In this document: piece by piece, positions 33,450 through 42,283 of the stretch
Position numbering within the stretch: the stretch's first letter is position 1
Layout of the letters: each line of letters begins with the position of its first letter
DNA from: Flavobacterium johnsoniae UW101
GTDB taxonomy: Bacteria > Bacteroidota > Bacteroidia > Flavobacteriales > Flavobacteriaceae
Length of the DNA: 64,000 nucleotides
Reading direction: 5' to 3'
Assembly: GCF_000016645.1 (NCBI RefSeq)
Contig: NC_009441.1
Location: forward strand, 3,286,001-3,350,000
The notes under the pieces: model-generated
Databases searched by the model: none
What the model saw: the letters and a program-made list of their open reading frames with translations, nothing else
Told to the model about the DNA's origin: nothing
Position numbers and translations under genes: made by a program

Positions 33450-34127
33450 ATGAAAATAACATTCTACGGACACGCCTCTTTAGCGATTGAAGTTGGAGGA
33501 AAACACATTATTGTCGATCCTTTTATTACAGGAAATCCACAAGCGGCAGCTATCGATATAAATACATTAAAAGCTGATTATATTTTATTGACTCACGCAC
33601 ATGGCGATCATGTTTTAGATGTTGAAACAATTGCAAAAAATACAAATGCAGTTATTGTTTCAAATGCTGAAATTACAAGCTATTATGCTAAAAAAGGCTT
33701 TAATTCACATCCAATGAATCATGGCGGAAGCTGGAAATTCGATTTTGGAAAAGTAAAATACGTTAATGCAATTCACTCAAGTTCTTTCCCTGACGGAACA
33801 TACGGAGGAAATCCTGGAGGATTTGTTATCGAAGGCGAACATAAAAACATTTACATCGCAGGCGATACAGCGCTTACGTATGACATGAAATTGATTCCGC
33901 TTAGAACAAAATTAGATTTAGCTATTCTTCCAATTGGAAATAATTTTACAATGGATGTAGAAGATGCTATTATCGCATCAGACTTTATAGAGTGCGATAA
34001 AATCTTAGGATATCACTTTGATACTTTTGGCTATATCGAAATCAATCACGAAGAATCAATTAAAAAATTCTTTGACAAAGGAAAAGATTTGATGCTTTTA
34101 GCAATTGGTGAATCTATAGAATTATAA
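33450..34127 (+). CDS. UPF0173 metal-dependent hydrolase
   Basis: 225 residues, metallo-beta-lactamase fold of the UPF0173 (YtkL-like) group. The start KITFYGHASLAIEVGGKHIIVDPF, the metal motif THAHGDHVLD (H-x-H-x-D-H), the GGNPGGFVIEG segment, and AGDTALTYDMKLI support this. Members are metal-dependent hydrolases with no agreed physiological substrate. It is 29 bp downstream of menA, an association worth noting though not explained. Confidence 0.88.
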   Translation: MKITFYGHASLAIEVGGKHIIVDPFITGNPQAAAIDINTLKADYILLTHAHGDHVLDVETIAKNTNAVIVSNAEITSYYAKKGFNSHPMNHGGSWKFDFGKVKYVNAIHSSSFPDGTYGGNPGGFVIEGEHKNIYIAGDTALTYDMKLIPLRTKLDLAILPIGNNFTMDVEDAIIASDFIECDKILGYHFDTFGYIEINHEESIKKFFDKGKDLMLLAIGESIEL

Positions 34128-34156
34128 TAGTATACATATCGCTTTATAAGAAAGAT

Positions 34157-34197
34157 ATTCTCATTTTGTCATTGCTTATGAATGGCAGAATGAGAAT
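34157..34197 (+). repeat. 17-bp hairpin in the spacer before the TPR gene
   Basis: ATTCTCATTTTGTCATT pairs with AATGGCAGAATGAGAAT over all 17 positions (two G-U pairs), loop of 7 nt. No T run follows; it starts 30 bp after the hydrolase stop and ends 27 bp before the next ATG. It could be a rho-dependent end, an RNA processing or stability element, or a repeat remnant. Confidence 0.6.
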
Positions 34198-34223
34198 AAA
34201 AATAAATAGCTATCATTCAGGTT

Positions 34224-35426
34224 ATGAATTTCAAAAGAATATTTTTAATCCTATTAATCGCTTCGGCGTACAATTCTTTTGCTCAAAAAGATGGTTATTG
34301 GGATAAAGAGCGTGCCACAACAAAAGAAATTTTAGTTTCTGCCGGAGATCGTATTGTTGTAAAAACAGAAGATCTGCCAGTAGGAACAACTGAAATTGTT
34401 TACAGAATTACACTTCTGGATAAAAACCAGCAAATGGCCAATAGTCTGGTTTCTCTTCTAAAATCAATTCCCGATCCATACGGAATTGGACAAGGCTCTG
34501 CAGGAGCTGTTTTTTTAATGTCTAATATTTCCGGAGACGATCAATGCACTTATTCGCTTTTTACTTCCAGCGAAAACACTAAAAAATATATAACTGACGG
34601 TAAAGTTGATAATGCCTGTTTTTCGCAAAAAGAACCAGTAAGCAAAGACGCAAAACGTATTTCATTAGATAAAAATTCTTGTTTAAAAGAAAATACAAAA
34701 GCAATTTGGTTTGGTTTTGAAAGCAAAAACTGGTTTTTAAGCCAAAAAGTAGTTTTAGAAGTTGTGCCGTGGGTTGATGTAAAATTAAACAGAGGCTGGA
34801 ATCAGGATAACAAAAATGAAATTATCAGTCTTTGCAAAACCTCTACAATGGCACAGAAAATGGCCAATTCTGATGATTTTTGTGTTTGTATTTTAGAGAA
34901 AATCATGAAACAATATCGTTATTCTGAATTTCAAAAACTACTTGCCGTTGAAAAAACAAAAGTCTATAAGGACTTTGGAAATGTATGTTATAAAGATGCC
35001 GACATTTCTAAAAACGTGTATAACGATTTAAGAAATCAGGTTTCAGGTTTAATAAAACAGCAAAAATACAATGAAGCAATTCCAAAATTGGGTACTATTA
35101 TCAACGATGGAAAAGCTACAGCATTAGATTACAATTCAATTGGTTACTGCTATATTCTAACCAAACAATATGCAAAAGCATTAAAATTTCTGCAAGAAGG
35201 TGAAAAGTTAGACGAAACAGAATTACTTATAAAATTGAATTTGGCACACGTTTATTTGGTGAGTCATAATTACAGCGATGCCAAAGCAATCTATAAAAAA
35301 TATCAAAATCAAAACGTTACTGACAGCATGAGCTGGAAAGACAAAACAAAATCTGATTTTACTATTTTTGAAAAAGCGGGTTTACCTTCAAAAGACTTCG
35401 AAAAAGTTTTAAAACTATACAACTAA
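34224..35426 (+). CDS. Exported TPR-containing protein of unknown function
   Basis: 400 residues. Signal peptide about 1-20 (ending NSFAQ). An N-terminal domain of about 190 residues has no family I recognise; then a Cys-containing segment (about 205-260, SLCKTSTMAQKMANSDDFCVCILEKI) similar to small Bacteroidota extracellular domains; then TPR repeats from about 285 (EAIPKLGTIINDGKATALDYNSIGYCYILTKQYAKA). Probably periplasmic. It lies between the hydrolase and menC, 38 bp before the latter. Confidence 0.8.
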   Translation: MNFKRIFLILLIASAYNSFAQKDGYWDKERATTKEILVSAGDRIVVKTEDLPVGTTEIVYRITLLDKNQQMANSLVSLLKSIPDPYGIGQGSAGAVFLMSNISGDDQCTYSLFTSSENTKKYITDGKVDNACFSQKEPVSKDAKRISLDKNSCLKENTKAIWFGFESKNWFLSQKVVLEVVPWVDVKLNRGWNQDNKNEIISLCKTSTMAQKMANSDDFCVCILEKIMKQYRYSEFQKLLAVEKTKVYKDFGNVCYKDADISKNVYNDLRNQVSGLIKQQKYNEAIPKLGTIINDGKATALDYNSIGYCYILTKQYAKALKFLQEGEKLDETELLIKLNLAHVYLVSHNYSDAKAIYKKYQNQNVTDSMSWKDKTKSDFTIFEKAGLPSKDFEKVLKLYN

Positions 35427-35463
35427 GCAGCTAAGAAACTTAGTATCTCAGCATCTAAAAAAA
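35427..35463 (+). repeat. Short CTAAG/CTTAG repeat before menC
   Basis: GCAGCTAAGAAACTTAGTAT followed by CTCAGCATC occupies nearly the whole spacer before menC and uses the same words as the inverted repeat at 23932-24064. Confidence 0.45.
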
Positions 35464-36531
35464 ATGAAAGCGACTTACTACAAATATATGCTGGAGTTTA
35501 AACGTCCGTCTGGCACGTCTCGAGGCATTATGACCGAAAAAGAAACCTGGTTTATTATTCTCGAAGAAAATGGTAAAAAAGGAATAGGCGAGTGTGGTAT
35601 TCTCCGCAGTTTAAGTGCTGATGACCGTGACGATTATGAAGAAAAACTAAAGTGGACCTGCGAAAATATTCATTTAGGTGAAAAAGCACTTTGGGAATCT
35701 TTAATGGAATTTCCATCGATTCAATTTGGAGTCGAAATGGCTTTTTTATCTCTTAAAAGTGAAAATCCATTTTTACTTTTTCCTTCTGATTTTACAAACA
35801 ATTCAAAATCAATTGTAATAAATGGCTTGGTCTGGATGGGGGAGCCGGCTTTTATGAAAGAACAAATTGAAGAAAAATTAGCCGCAGGTTTTAACTGTAT
35901 TAAACTTAAAATCGGGGCAATTGATTTTCAAAAAGAACTAGAATTATTAGCTTTTATCCGCAGTCATTTTTCTGCCGAAGAAATCGAAATTCGTGTAGAT
36001 GCAAATGGTGCTTTTGCTTTAAATGAAGCTTTAGATAAATTAAACCAATTATATAAATTTCAGCTGCATAGTATAGAACAGCCAATTAAAAAAGGAAACA
36101 TCCAGGCAATGGCTGATTTATGTAAAATTACTCCTTTTCCAATAGCTTTGGATGAAGAATTAATCGGTATATTTTCATTCAAAGACAAAGAAAAATTATT
36201 GCAGGAAATCATGCCACAGTATATTATTTTAAAACCAAGTTTTATTGGTGGTTTTAGAGGAACGCTGGAATGGATTACATTGGCAGAAAAATACAATATT
36301 GGCTGGTGGATAACTTCTGCATTAGAGAGCAATATAGGTTTAAATGCCATTGCACAATGGACTCATACTCTAAATTCTAAAATACCTCAAGGACTTGGAA
36401 CCGGAGCACTTTATACCAATAATTTTGATTGTCCGCTTGAAGTCTCAAAAGGCCAGTTATGGTACAGCGAATCTCAAAAATGGGATTCGGAAATTTTAAA
36501 AAAGGTGCAGAGTAACAAAGGTGCAGAGTAA
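35464..36531 (+). CDS. menC: o-Succinylbenzoate synthase
   Basis: 355 residues of the enolase superfamily. Dehydrates SHCHC to o-succinylbenzoate for menaquinone. Seen: substrate loop FKRPSGTSRGIMTEKE, the catalytic KLKIG (K-x-K), metal ligands in RVDANGAF, IEQP and LDEEL, and the second lysine in ILKPSFIGG. The last residues (SNKGAE) and the stop codon are encoded by a 16-bp tandem repeat that continues past the gene, so the C-terminus may vary among strains. Confidence 0.93.
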   Translation: MKATYYKYMLEFKRPSGTSRGIMTEKETWFIILEENGKKGIGECGILRSLSADDRDDYEEKLKWTCENIHLGEKALWESLMEFPSIQFGVEMAFLSLKSENPFLLFPSDFTNNSKSIVINGLVWMGEPAFMKEQIEEKLAAGFNCIKLKIGAIDFQKELELLAFIRSHFSAEEIEIRVDANGAFALNEALDKLNQLYKFQLHSIEQPIKKGNIQAMADLCKITPFPIALDEELIGIFSFKDKEKLLQEIMPQYIILKPSFIGGFRGTLEWITLAEKYNIGWWITSALESNIGLNAIAQWTHTLNSKIPQGLGTGALYTNNFDCPLEVSKGQLWYSESQKWDSEILKKVQSNKGAE

Positions 36532-36559
36532 CAAAGGTGCAGAGTAACAAATGTACAAC
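36501..36559 (+). repeat. 16-bp tandem repeat spanning the menC stop codon
   Basis: Three perfect copies of AAAGGTGCAGAGTAAC (36501-36548) and a partial fourth. The stop codon of menC is the TAA of copy 2 (36529-36531). An inverted, slightly different copy follows near 36566-36590 (CTTTGCCACTCTGCACC), so the region can form a hairpin ending in a T9 run and may terminate transcription. Confidence 0.8.
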
Positions 36560-36599
36560 AATTGAACCTTTGCCACTCTGCACCTCTGAACCTTTTTTT

Positions 36600-37154
36600 T
36601 TACTCTTTCCCTCCAAGAAGGCTTTCCTGCCAATCTTTTAATTCCTGCCATTTTCCTTCAAAAGCTAACAAAGCTTGTCTTGCCCATGTGCTGGGATTAT
36701 GAATAGCGTAATTTTCACCTCCTGCATTTAAAATTGACTGTAGTTTTTCTGTTGAAGACTGTGATAGGTCATACCAGGTTTTAATTCCTGATTCATTCAA
36801 TAAAGCTTCTATTTTTGGCCCAATTCCTTCCACAATTTTTAAATCATCTTGTTTAATTTTTTTACCTAAAATGCCGGCAGCCAAAGAACTGTCAAAAACA
36901 GCTGTTGGAAGATCAGCTACAAATGATTTAGGTATTGAAGCAGAAGCTTTAGCATGTGCAGCGGCTAAATCTGCTTCTAAAGAAGAAATTTTTGCGTTTA
37001 AATTCTTTGTGTTTGCTTTACAGGCATCTAAATCTGCTTGTAAAGATGCTGCAAGAGAGTCATCTCCTTTAGAATTCAATTTTCCAAGCAGGTAACCTAA
37101 AATCCCACAGATTAAACCCACTATAATTGGTATTAAGATACATGGTAAATTCAT
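36600..37154 (-). CDS. Membrane-anchored coiled-coil/helix-hairpin-helix protein
   Basis: 184 residues. One N-terminal membrane helix (about 4-25), a coiled coil (about 30-70, SLQADLDACKANTKNLNAKIS), an Ala-rich linker, and a C-terminal helix-hairpin-helix domain (KIVEGIGPKIEALLNESGIKTW, about 105-126) of the DUF4332-like kind. HhH domains usually bind DNA, but here the position after a membrane anchor is odd; in Bacteroidota such proteins often sit next to OmpA genes, as here (16-bp gap). Function unknown. Confidence 0.8.
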   Translation of the reverse strand: MNLPCILIPIIVGLICGILGYLLGKLNSKGDDSLAASLQADLDACKANTKNLNAKISSLEADLAAAHAKASASIPKSFVADLPTAVFDSSLAAGILGKKIKQDDLKIVEGIGPKIEALLNESGIKTWYDLSQSSTEKLQSILNAGGENYAIHNPSTWARQALLAFEGKWQELKDWQESLLGGKE

Positions 37155-37170
37155 AATAGTATATTTTTAA

Positions 37171-38082
37171 TTATTTGATTGTAATTACGGTTCTTCGATT
37201 ACTTGCTTTTCCTTCGGCAGTTGTATTATCACCCGCTGGTTCGTCAGGACCTTTTGATTCAGTTTCGATTCTCGAAGCTTCAATACCGTTTTTAATTAAA
37301 TAGTTTTTAGTAAAATCAGCTCGTTTTTGTGCGAGAACAATATTTAATTCTCTATTTCCCACATTATCGCTGTGTCCGACAATTAAAACAGAAGCATTTT
37401 TTACATTTTCTAAATATTTAGAAATGTCAGATACTTTCTGTTTTTCATCATTAGTTAAATTAAAACTGGATTTATTAGTATTGAAATGAAGCGTAAGCGG
37501 ATCTGCATTAATTTTATCTTTTAAAGCTGACCATTCATCAGTAACCGCAGAAGTTGTATCGGCAGTCTCAAATTTGTATTCAACAGGTCCAATTAATGTA
37601 TCAGCATTTGTTTCCCAGCTGTTTATGATTTTTCCTTCAGTATCTAATTGAGAAGATGCTAACCCTTTGGAAACAAAGTAATTCTTAACATCATTTGCCC
37701 TTGCCAGACCAAGATTTTCAAATTTGGTAGTATTCGTTTCATCAGATGTTGCGTAACCTGTAATTGTTACTTTTTGTTTAGGATTTGAAACTAAAAAAGT
37801 TTTAAGATTTTCAATTCCAATTGAAATTGAGTCACTTATTGGCTGAATCAGGGCAGAATTATTTTTTAAGAATTTAAAATTATCATTTGTTTGATATTCA
37901 AATCCGGAGCCATTCAGTACAAAAGGGACAAAATTTTCGTTCTTAATTACCGTTGGAGGTGTTTTTTCGGGACCAGCCTTCGGTTCGGTCACAGCGCAAT
38001 TGCAGCAAAACTTTATGTACAAAAAAGTACCTAAAATTATGGTGAGAGCAATGCCTAATAGGTAAAGTGCTTTTTTAGACAT
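37171..38082 (-). CDS. OmpA-family protein with two OmpA-like domains
   Basis: 303 residues. N-terminal membrane helix (about 5-24) followed by FCCNCAV, then two OmpA C-terminal-like domains: the first about 75-150 (VTITGYATSDETN), the second about 195-303 with VLIVGHSDNVGNRELNIVLAQKRADFTKNYL and the ending GKASNRRTVI, which is the peptidoglycan-binding core. It probably ties the inner membrane or lipid layer to peptidoglycan. First gene of a pair with the HhH protein. Confidence 0.88.
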   Translation of the reverse strand: MSKKALYLLGIALTIILGTFLYIKFCCNCAVTEPKAGPEKTPPTVIKNENFVPFVLNGSGFEYQTNDNFKFLKNNSALIQPISDSISIGIENLKTFLVSNPKQKVTITGYATSDETNTTKFENLGLARANDVKNYFVSKGLASSQLDTEGKIINSWETNADTLIGPVEYKFETADTTSAVTDEWSALKDKINADPLTLHFNTNKSSFNLTNDEKQKVSDISKYLENVKNASVLIVGHSDNVGNRELNIVLAQKRADFTKNYLIKNGIEASRIETESKGPDEPAGDNTTAEGKASNRRTVITIK

Positions 38083-38278
38083 AGGTAAATAAATTAAGAT
38101 TCAACCAAATTTAACGAAAATTAAAACATGCAACATGTTAATAATCAAGCAAATTGGTTGCATTTTACACTTGTAAAAGTTTAAATTGAAACCAATTAAA
38201 AAATTTAGATTTTATTAAACCCAATATTCTGACTGAATTAAATTGAGTAACTTGCAGTAAAATAAATTTAGAATAAAA

Positions 38279-38755
38279 ATGCTCGAAATAGAAAGAAAGT
38301 TTCTTGTAAAATCCGATGATTTTAAAGAACAGGCATTTGCAAAAAATAATATTGCACAAGGTTACTTGAGTTCAGTTCCGGAAAGAACCGTTCGTGTTAG
38401 AATTAAAGGCGAAAAAGCTTATTTAACGATAAAAGGAATTGGACATCAAGGCGGTATGTCGCGTTTTGAATGGGAAAATCAAATTCCGCTGGATGAAGCT
38501 GCTGAGTTATTAAAATTATGCGAAAAAGGCAAAATTGAAAAAACGCGTTATGAAATTAAATCGGGAAATCATATTTACGAAGTAGATGAATTTTATGGAG
38601 AAAATGAAGGTTTAATTATGGCAGAAATTGAACTGCAGTCTGAAACAGAAAATTTCGAAAAACCTGACTGGCTGGGCGAAGAAGTTACAAATGATGAAAG
38701 ATATTACAATGCTTATTTGAGTAAAAATCCATTTAAAAACTGGAGAAAAGAATAA
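38279..38755 (+). CDS. CYTH domain protein (triphosphate tunnel metalloenzyme)
   Basis: 158 residues. It starts with the signature EIERKFLV (E-x-E-x-K) and has RVRIKG-KAYLTIKG, and the following acidic VDEFYGENEGLIMAEIEL, which line the triphosphate tunnel. Family members hydrolyse inorganic triphosphate or nucleoside triphosphates, or make cAMP; short bacterial forms are mostly tripolyphosphatases. The gene ends 3 bp before the YpdA gene, so they are co-transcribed. Confidence 0.9.
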   Translation: MLEIERKFLVKSDDFKEQAFAKNNIAQGYLSSVPERTVRVRIKGEKAYLTIKGIGHQGGMSRFEWENQIPLDEAAELLKLCEKGKIEKTRYEIKSGNHIYEVDEFYGENEGLIMAEIELQSETENFEKPDWLGEEVTNDERYYNAYLSKNPFKNWRKE

Positions 38756-38758
38756 TTT

Positions 38759-39727
38759 ATGACAGATCAATATGATTTAATTATTGTGGGAGGCGGACCA
38801 ATTGGGCTGGCCTGCGCAATTGAAGCTCAAAAGAAAAACTTACGATATTTAATTATAGAAAAAGGAGCCATTGTAAATAGTATTTTCAACTATCCGTTGT
38901 ACATGACTTTTTTTTCAACTGCCGAAAGACTTGAAATTGGTGATATTCCGTTTAATTGCTTAGCGCCAAAACCAGGACGTCAGGAAGCTTTAGAATATTA
39001 CCGAAATATTCATCGTTATTTTAATTTCAATATTAATTTATTTGAAAAAGTAACCGAGATAAAAAAAGTCGAAAATGCTCTTTTTGTGGTTTCGACAGAT
39101 AAAAGTTTGTATCAGTCTAAAAATGTAATCATTGCTACAGGATTTTATGATATTCCAATTTTAATGAATGTAAAAGGGGAGGAATTACCAAAAGTCCGCC
39201 ATTATTATAAAGAAGCACATGAATATGCTTTTAGAAATGTTTTGGTTGTTGGCGCCAATAATTCGTCTGTAGATGCGGCTTTGGAATGCTGGAGAAAAGG
39301 TGCAAATGTAACAATGGTAATTCGTAAAAACGAAATCAACAGCAGAGTAAAATATTGGGTTAAACCCGATGTTGAAAACCGAATTGCGGAAGGAAGCATT
39401 AAAGCGTATTTTGAATCAAATATTACTGAAATCCGTGATAATGAAGTTGAAATTGAAACTCCAAACGGAAAAGTTACTATTGAAAATGATTTTGTTTTAG
39501 CTTTAACAGGATACAAACCAGATTTAAATTTTCTTGAAAATATTGGAATTCAGCTTTCTAACGATGAATTGAAAATTCCAGCTTATAATCCTGAAACGAT
39601 GGAAACAAATGTAGAAGGATTATTTCTCGCAGGTGTTGTGTGCGGCGGTATGCAGACGCATAAATGGTTCATTGAAAATTCAAGAATCCACGCAAATATG
39701 ATTATGGATTACATAACTACAAAATAA
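38759..39727 (+). CDS. YpdA-family flavin disulfide reductase
   Basis: 322 residues. FAD-binding GGGPIGLACAIEA (about 11-23), NADPH-binding VVGANNSSVDAALECWRKGA in the middle (G-A-N-N-S), and the C-terminal FAD motif VEGLFLAGVV. The group is annotated as bacillithiol disulfide reductase after Bacillus/Staphylococcus YpdA; it lacks the C-x-x-C of thioredoxin reductase. Whether this organism makes bacillithiol is not shown by the window. Confidence 0.9.
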   Translation: MTDQYDLIIVGGGPIGLACAIEAQKKNLRYLIIEKGAIVNSIFNYPLYMTFFSTAERLEIGDIPFNCLAPKPGRQEALEYYRNIHRYFNFNINLFEKVTEIKKVENALFVVSTDKSLYQSKNVIIATGFYDIPILMNVKGEELPKVRHYYKEAHEYAFRNVLVVGANNSSVDAALECWRKGANVTMVIRKNEINSRVKYWVKPDVENRIAEGSIKAYFESNITEIRDNEVEIETPNGKVTIENDFVLALTGYKPDLNFLENIGIQLSNDELKIPAYNPETMETNVEGLFLAGVVCGGMQTHKWFIENSRIHANMIMDYITTK

Positions 39728-39761
39728 TAGCTGCGAATTATAGTATGTATTTTTTATACAA

Positions 39762-39818
39762 TGTCAGTTCGAGCGAAGACGAGAACAAACAAGCATCTCG
39801 ACTTCGCTCGGTATGACA
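39762..39818. repeat. Dispersed palindromic repeat, complete copy
   Basis: Left arm TGTCAGTTCGAGCGAAGACG (39762-39781, continuing to 39784) and right arm 39796-39818 (TCTCGACTTCGCTCGGTATG, then ACA) are imperfect inverted copies with an 11-nt loop. A single-arm copy is at 11696-11718. This type of element is widespread between genes in Bacteroidota genomes; it lies between convergent genes here. Confidence 0.8.
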
Positions 39819-39865
39819 ACCTTTTATAATTAGTAAAAAAATAGTGTAATTTGTGCTAATAAAAC

Positions 39866-41434
39866 TTAGGAACTGCAAGAAAGCATTGAACAGCCAACTT
39901 TAGATGTTGCCCAGTCTGGTCGTTTGGCAAACCATTTTTGGTATTCCGGCTGTTCGTCATACGGTTTTTGCAGTAAAGTATAAAGTTCATTTACCAACGA
40001 ATAATCTTCTTTATCAGCAGCATCAATAGCTAATTGCGCCATATAATTTCGAAGTACATATTTCGGATTAATTAAGTTCATTTTTTGTAAACGTACTTCA
40101 TCTGATAATACTTCTGCATTTAATCTATCAAGATATACAGAGAACCATTTCTTCCAGGCATCTAAAATTTCTCCTGAAACTTCTTCAATTTTATAAAAAG
40201 CAAATTGAATTTTTTCAATAGCTTTTTCAACTGAATCTGTTTTTTTGACAGAACTTAAATTTCTAAAAAAGATAGTCATATCAGTTTCTGTTAATTGTAA
40301 AACAGCTTCCAGATTATCGATTAAATCATTATCAGTTTCTGTTGAAGTAAAGAGCCCTAATTTGTTTAGAAACATTTCTTTATAATCTAAAATAAAATCA
40401 TCCATAAATGATTCTAAGATTTTTTCTAATCCTTCGGTTTCATTAATTAAAGGATAAATAGCATTTGCCAATTGGTATAAATTCCAATGTGCAACTTGCG
40501 GCTGATTTCCAAAACGATATCTCTTGTTCTGGCTGTCTGTCGTATTTGGAGTCCAGTTTGGATCGTAATTTTCAAGCCAGCCATAAGGTCCGTAATCAAT
40601 TGTAATTCCGTGAACCGACATATTATCAGTATTCATAACACCATGAACGAAACCAACTCGCTGCCAATGCAAAATCATTTCGCGTGTCGTATCAGCCACT
40701 TTTTTAAAGAATTGTAAATACTGCTCTTTGGGTTCGCCTGTAATTTCAGGGAAATAATGTTTGATGGTATATTCTACAAACTGTTTTAAATTTTTAAGCT
40801 CATTTCGGGCAGCCAGCATTTCAAAACTTCCAAAGCGAATAAACGAAGGAGCAACGCGGCAAACAACAGCACCTTTTTCATAGGCAGGATTACCATTATA
40901 TAAAATATCACGCAAAACCTGATCTCCGGAAAGTATTAATGAAAGTGATCGGGTTGTGGGAACACCTAAATGATACATCGCTTCGGCGCATAAATATTCT
41001 CGTATCGAAGAACGCAAGACAGCTAAACCGTCAGCAGTTCTGGAATAGGGAGTCTTTCCTGCGCCTTTTAATTGAAGCGTATAAAATGTATTGTTATTTT
41101 CAACTTCAGTTAAATTGATTGCGCGGCCGTCTCCTAACTGTCCTGCCCAATTACCAAACTGATGTCCGGCATAACACATTGCATAAGGCTGCGTTTCAGG
41201 AAGAATTTCTTTTCCTGAAAAAACATTCAAAAATTCTTCAGAATGGATTTCTTCTTTTGAAATACCAACTAATGCCGCTGTTTCTTCAGAAGCGTGAATT
41301 AGTTTTGGATTTGAAGGTTTTGTTGGATTTACATACGAAAACGCCGTATTCTTCACCTGACGAGTTTCATTCGTTAAGTCAGGATCTGCAGGTAATTCGG
41401 CAGTAAATCGATTATTTATTTTTAAATTTTTCAT
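39866..41434 (-). CDS. selO: Protein adenylyltransferase SelO
   Basis: 522 residues, full length for the SelO (YdiU/UPF0061) pseudokinase family that transfers AMP from ATP to Ser/Thr/Tyr residues. Seen: AMCYAGHQFGNWAGQLGDGRA (nucleotide-binding glycine segment), QLKGAGKTPYSRTADG, RSSIREYL, and HGVMNTDNMSVHGITIDYGPYGWL, which holds the Asn and Asp metal ligands. The C-terminus is SMLSCSS; many SelO proteins carry a redox Cys or Sec near this end, and here ordinary Cys codons are used. Confidence 0.94.
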   Translation of the reverse strand: MKNLKINNRFTAELPADPDLTNETRQVKNTAFSYVNPTKPSNPKLIHASEETAALVGISKEEIHSEEFLNVFSGKEILPETQPYAMCYAGHQFGNWAGQLGDGRAINLTEVENNNTFYTLQLKGAGKTPYSRTADGLAVLRSSIREYLCAEAMYHLGVPTTRSLSLILSGDQVLRDILYNGNPAYEKGAVVCRVAPSFIRFGSFEMLAARNELKNLKQFVEYTIKHYFPEITGEPKEQYLQFFKKVADTTREMILHWQRVGFVHGVMNTDNMSVHGITIDYGPYGWLENYDPNWTPNTTDSQNKRYRFGNQPQVAHWNLYQLANAIYPLINETEGLEKILESFMDDFILDYKEMFLNKLGLFTSTETDNDLIDNLEAVLQLTETDMTIFFRNLSSVKKTDSVEKAIEKIQFAFYKIEEVSGEILDAWKKWFSVYLDRLNAEVLSDEVRLQKMNLINPKYVLRNYMAQLAIDAADKEDYSLVNELYTLLQKPYDEQPEYQKWFAKRPDWATSKVGCSMLSCSS

Positions 41435-41455
41435 TTGAGTTTTTGTTCAGCCCAC

Positions 41456-41565
41456 AGATCAGACAGGTTAAAAACTGATCAAACGGATCTATTTAAATCT
41501 ATAATCTGTCTTTTATTTGCATAAAAAAAAGAAATCCGTTTAATCTGTGTAATCTGTGGTCTATT
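41456..41565. repeat. Intergenic ATCTGTGG-type inverted repeat
   Basis: CCACAGATCAGACAGG at the left and CTGTGTAATCTGTGG at the right form an imperfect inverted repeat around ATCTATAATCTGTC. Words like ATCTGTG recur at close spacing. No ORF is present. Confidence 0.5.
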
Positions 41566-41569
41566 CTTT

Positions 41570-42103
41570 TTAGCTGATCAATTTATCAGCGTACATTTTT
41601 TTTAGTTTTTGAACCTTTGGATCGATTACAAACTGGCAGTAACCAGCTTCCTGATTGTTATTGTAATAGTTTTGATGATAATCTTCGGCTTCATAAAACA
41701 CTTCAAACGGTTTTAACTGCGTTACAATTTGATCAGCATAAACTGGCTGTACTTCTTCAAATACTTTTTCAGCAATTTCTTTTTGTGCTTCATCATGATA
41801 TAAAATGATAGAGCGGTATTGCGTTCCGCTGTCGCCTCCCTGACGATTTAAAGTTGTAGGGTCGTGGCTTGTCATAAAAACAGTAAGCAAATCATGATAT
41901 GAAATTATGTCAGAGTCAAACGTAACCTGAATAACTTCTGCATGTCCCGTTCTTCCTGTGCATACCTCACGATACGCCGGATTTTTTATAAAGCCGTCTG
42001 AATAACCAGATTTTATTATTTCAACTCCTTTTAAACGCTGAATTACAGCTTCTACACACCAAAAACATCCACCACCAAAAGTGGCTGTTGATAAATTTCC
42101 CAT
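41570..42103 (-). CDS. msrA: Peptide-methionine (S)-S-oxide reductase
   Basis: 177 residues. Repairs methionine S-sulfoxide in proteins. The catalytic Cys is C13 in FGGGCFWCVEA; Y/E/D residues in GYSDG, EVCTGRTGHAEVI and THDPTTLNRQGGDSGTQYRS follow the family pattern. The C-terminal YYNNNQEAGYCQFVI contains a Cys that may be the resolving one. Cytosolic: no signal peptide. Stand-alone MsrA without MsrB fusion. Confidence 0.95.
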   Translation of the reverse strand: MGNLSTATFGGGCFWCVEAVIQRLKGVEIIKSGYSDGFIKNPAYREVCTGRTGHAEVIQVTFDSDIISYHDLLTVFMTSHDPTTLNRQGGDSGTQYRSIILYHDEAQKEIAEKVFEEVQPVYADQIVTQLKPFEVFYEAEDYHQNYYNNNQEAGYCQFVIDPKVQKLKKMYADKLIS

Positions 42104-42253
42104 AAATGTAATGTTTAAGTTTACATGCCCTATTAATCCGATAGAATATTGTGATAATTTATCTAAAAAACATCCTTTTAACTAAAGATACCAAAAGTTT
42201 ATTCAATATTTAAAGTTTATAATTGATAAATTCTCAATATTATAAAAAAGCAA

Positions 42254-42261
42254 TATATTTG
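42254..42261 (+). promoter_or_regulatory. Promoter -7 box (TATATTTG) upstream of the class V aminotransferase
   Basis: TATATTTG fits the consensus, 22 nt before the ATG. The nearest TTG (42224-42226) is 27 nt upstream, longer than usual. Confidence 0.5.
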
Positions 42262-42283
42262 CAGTCAAACACAGGCACAACAA

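Noticed and set aside
36501..36559. CRISPR array
   Set aside because: The units are contiguous 16-bp tandem copies with no spacers and no cas genes.
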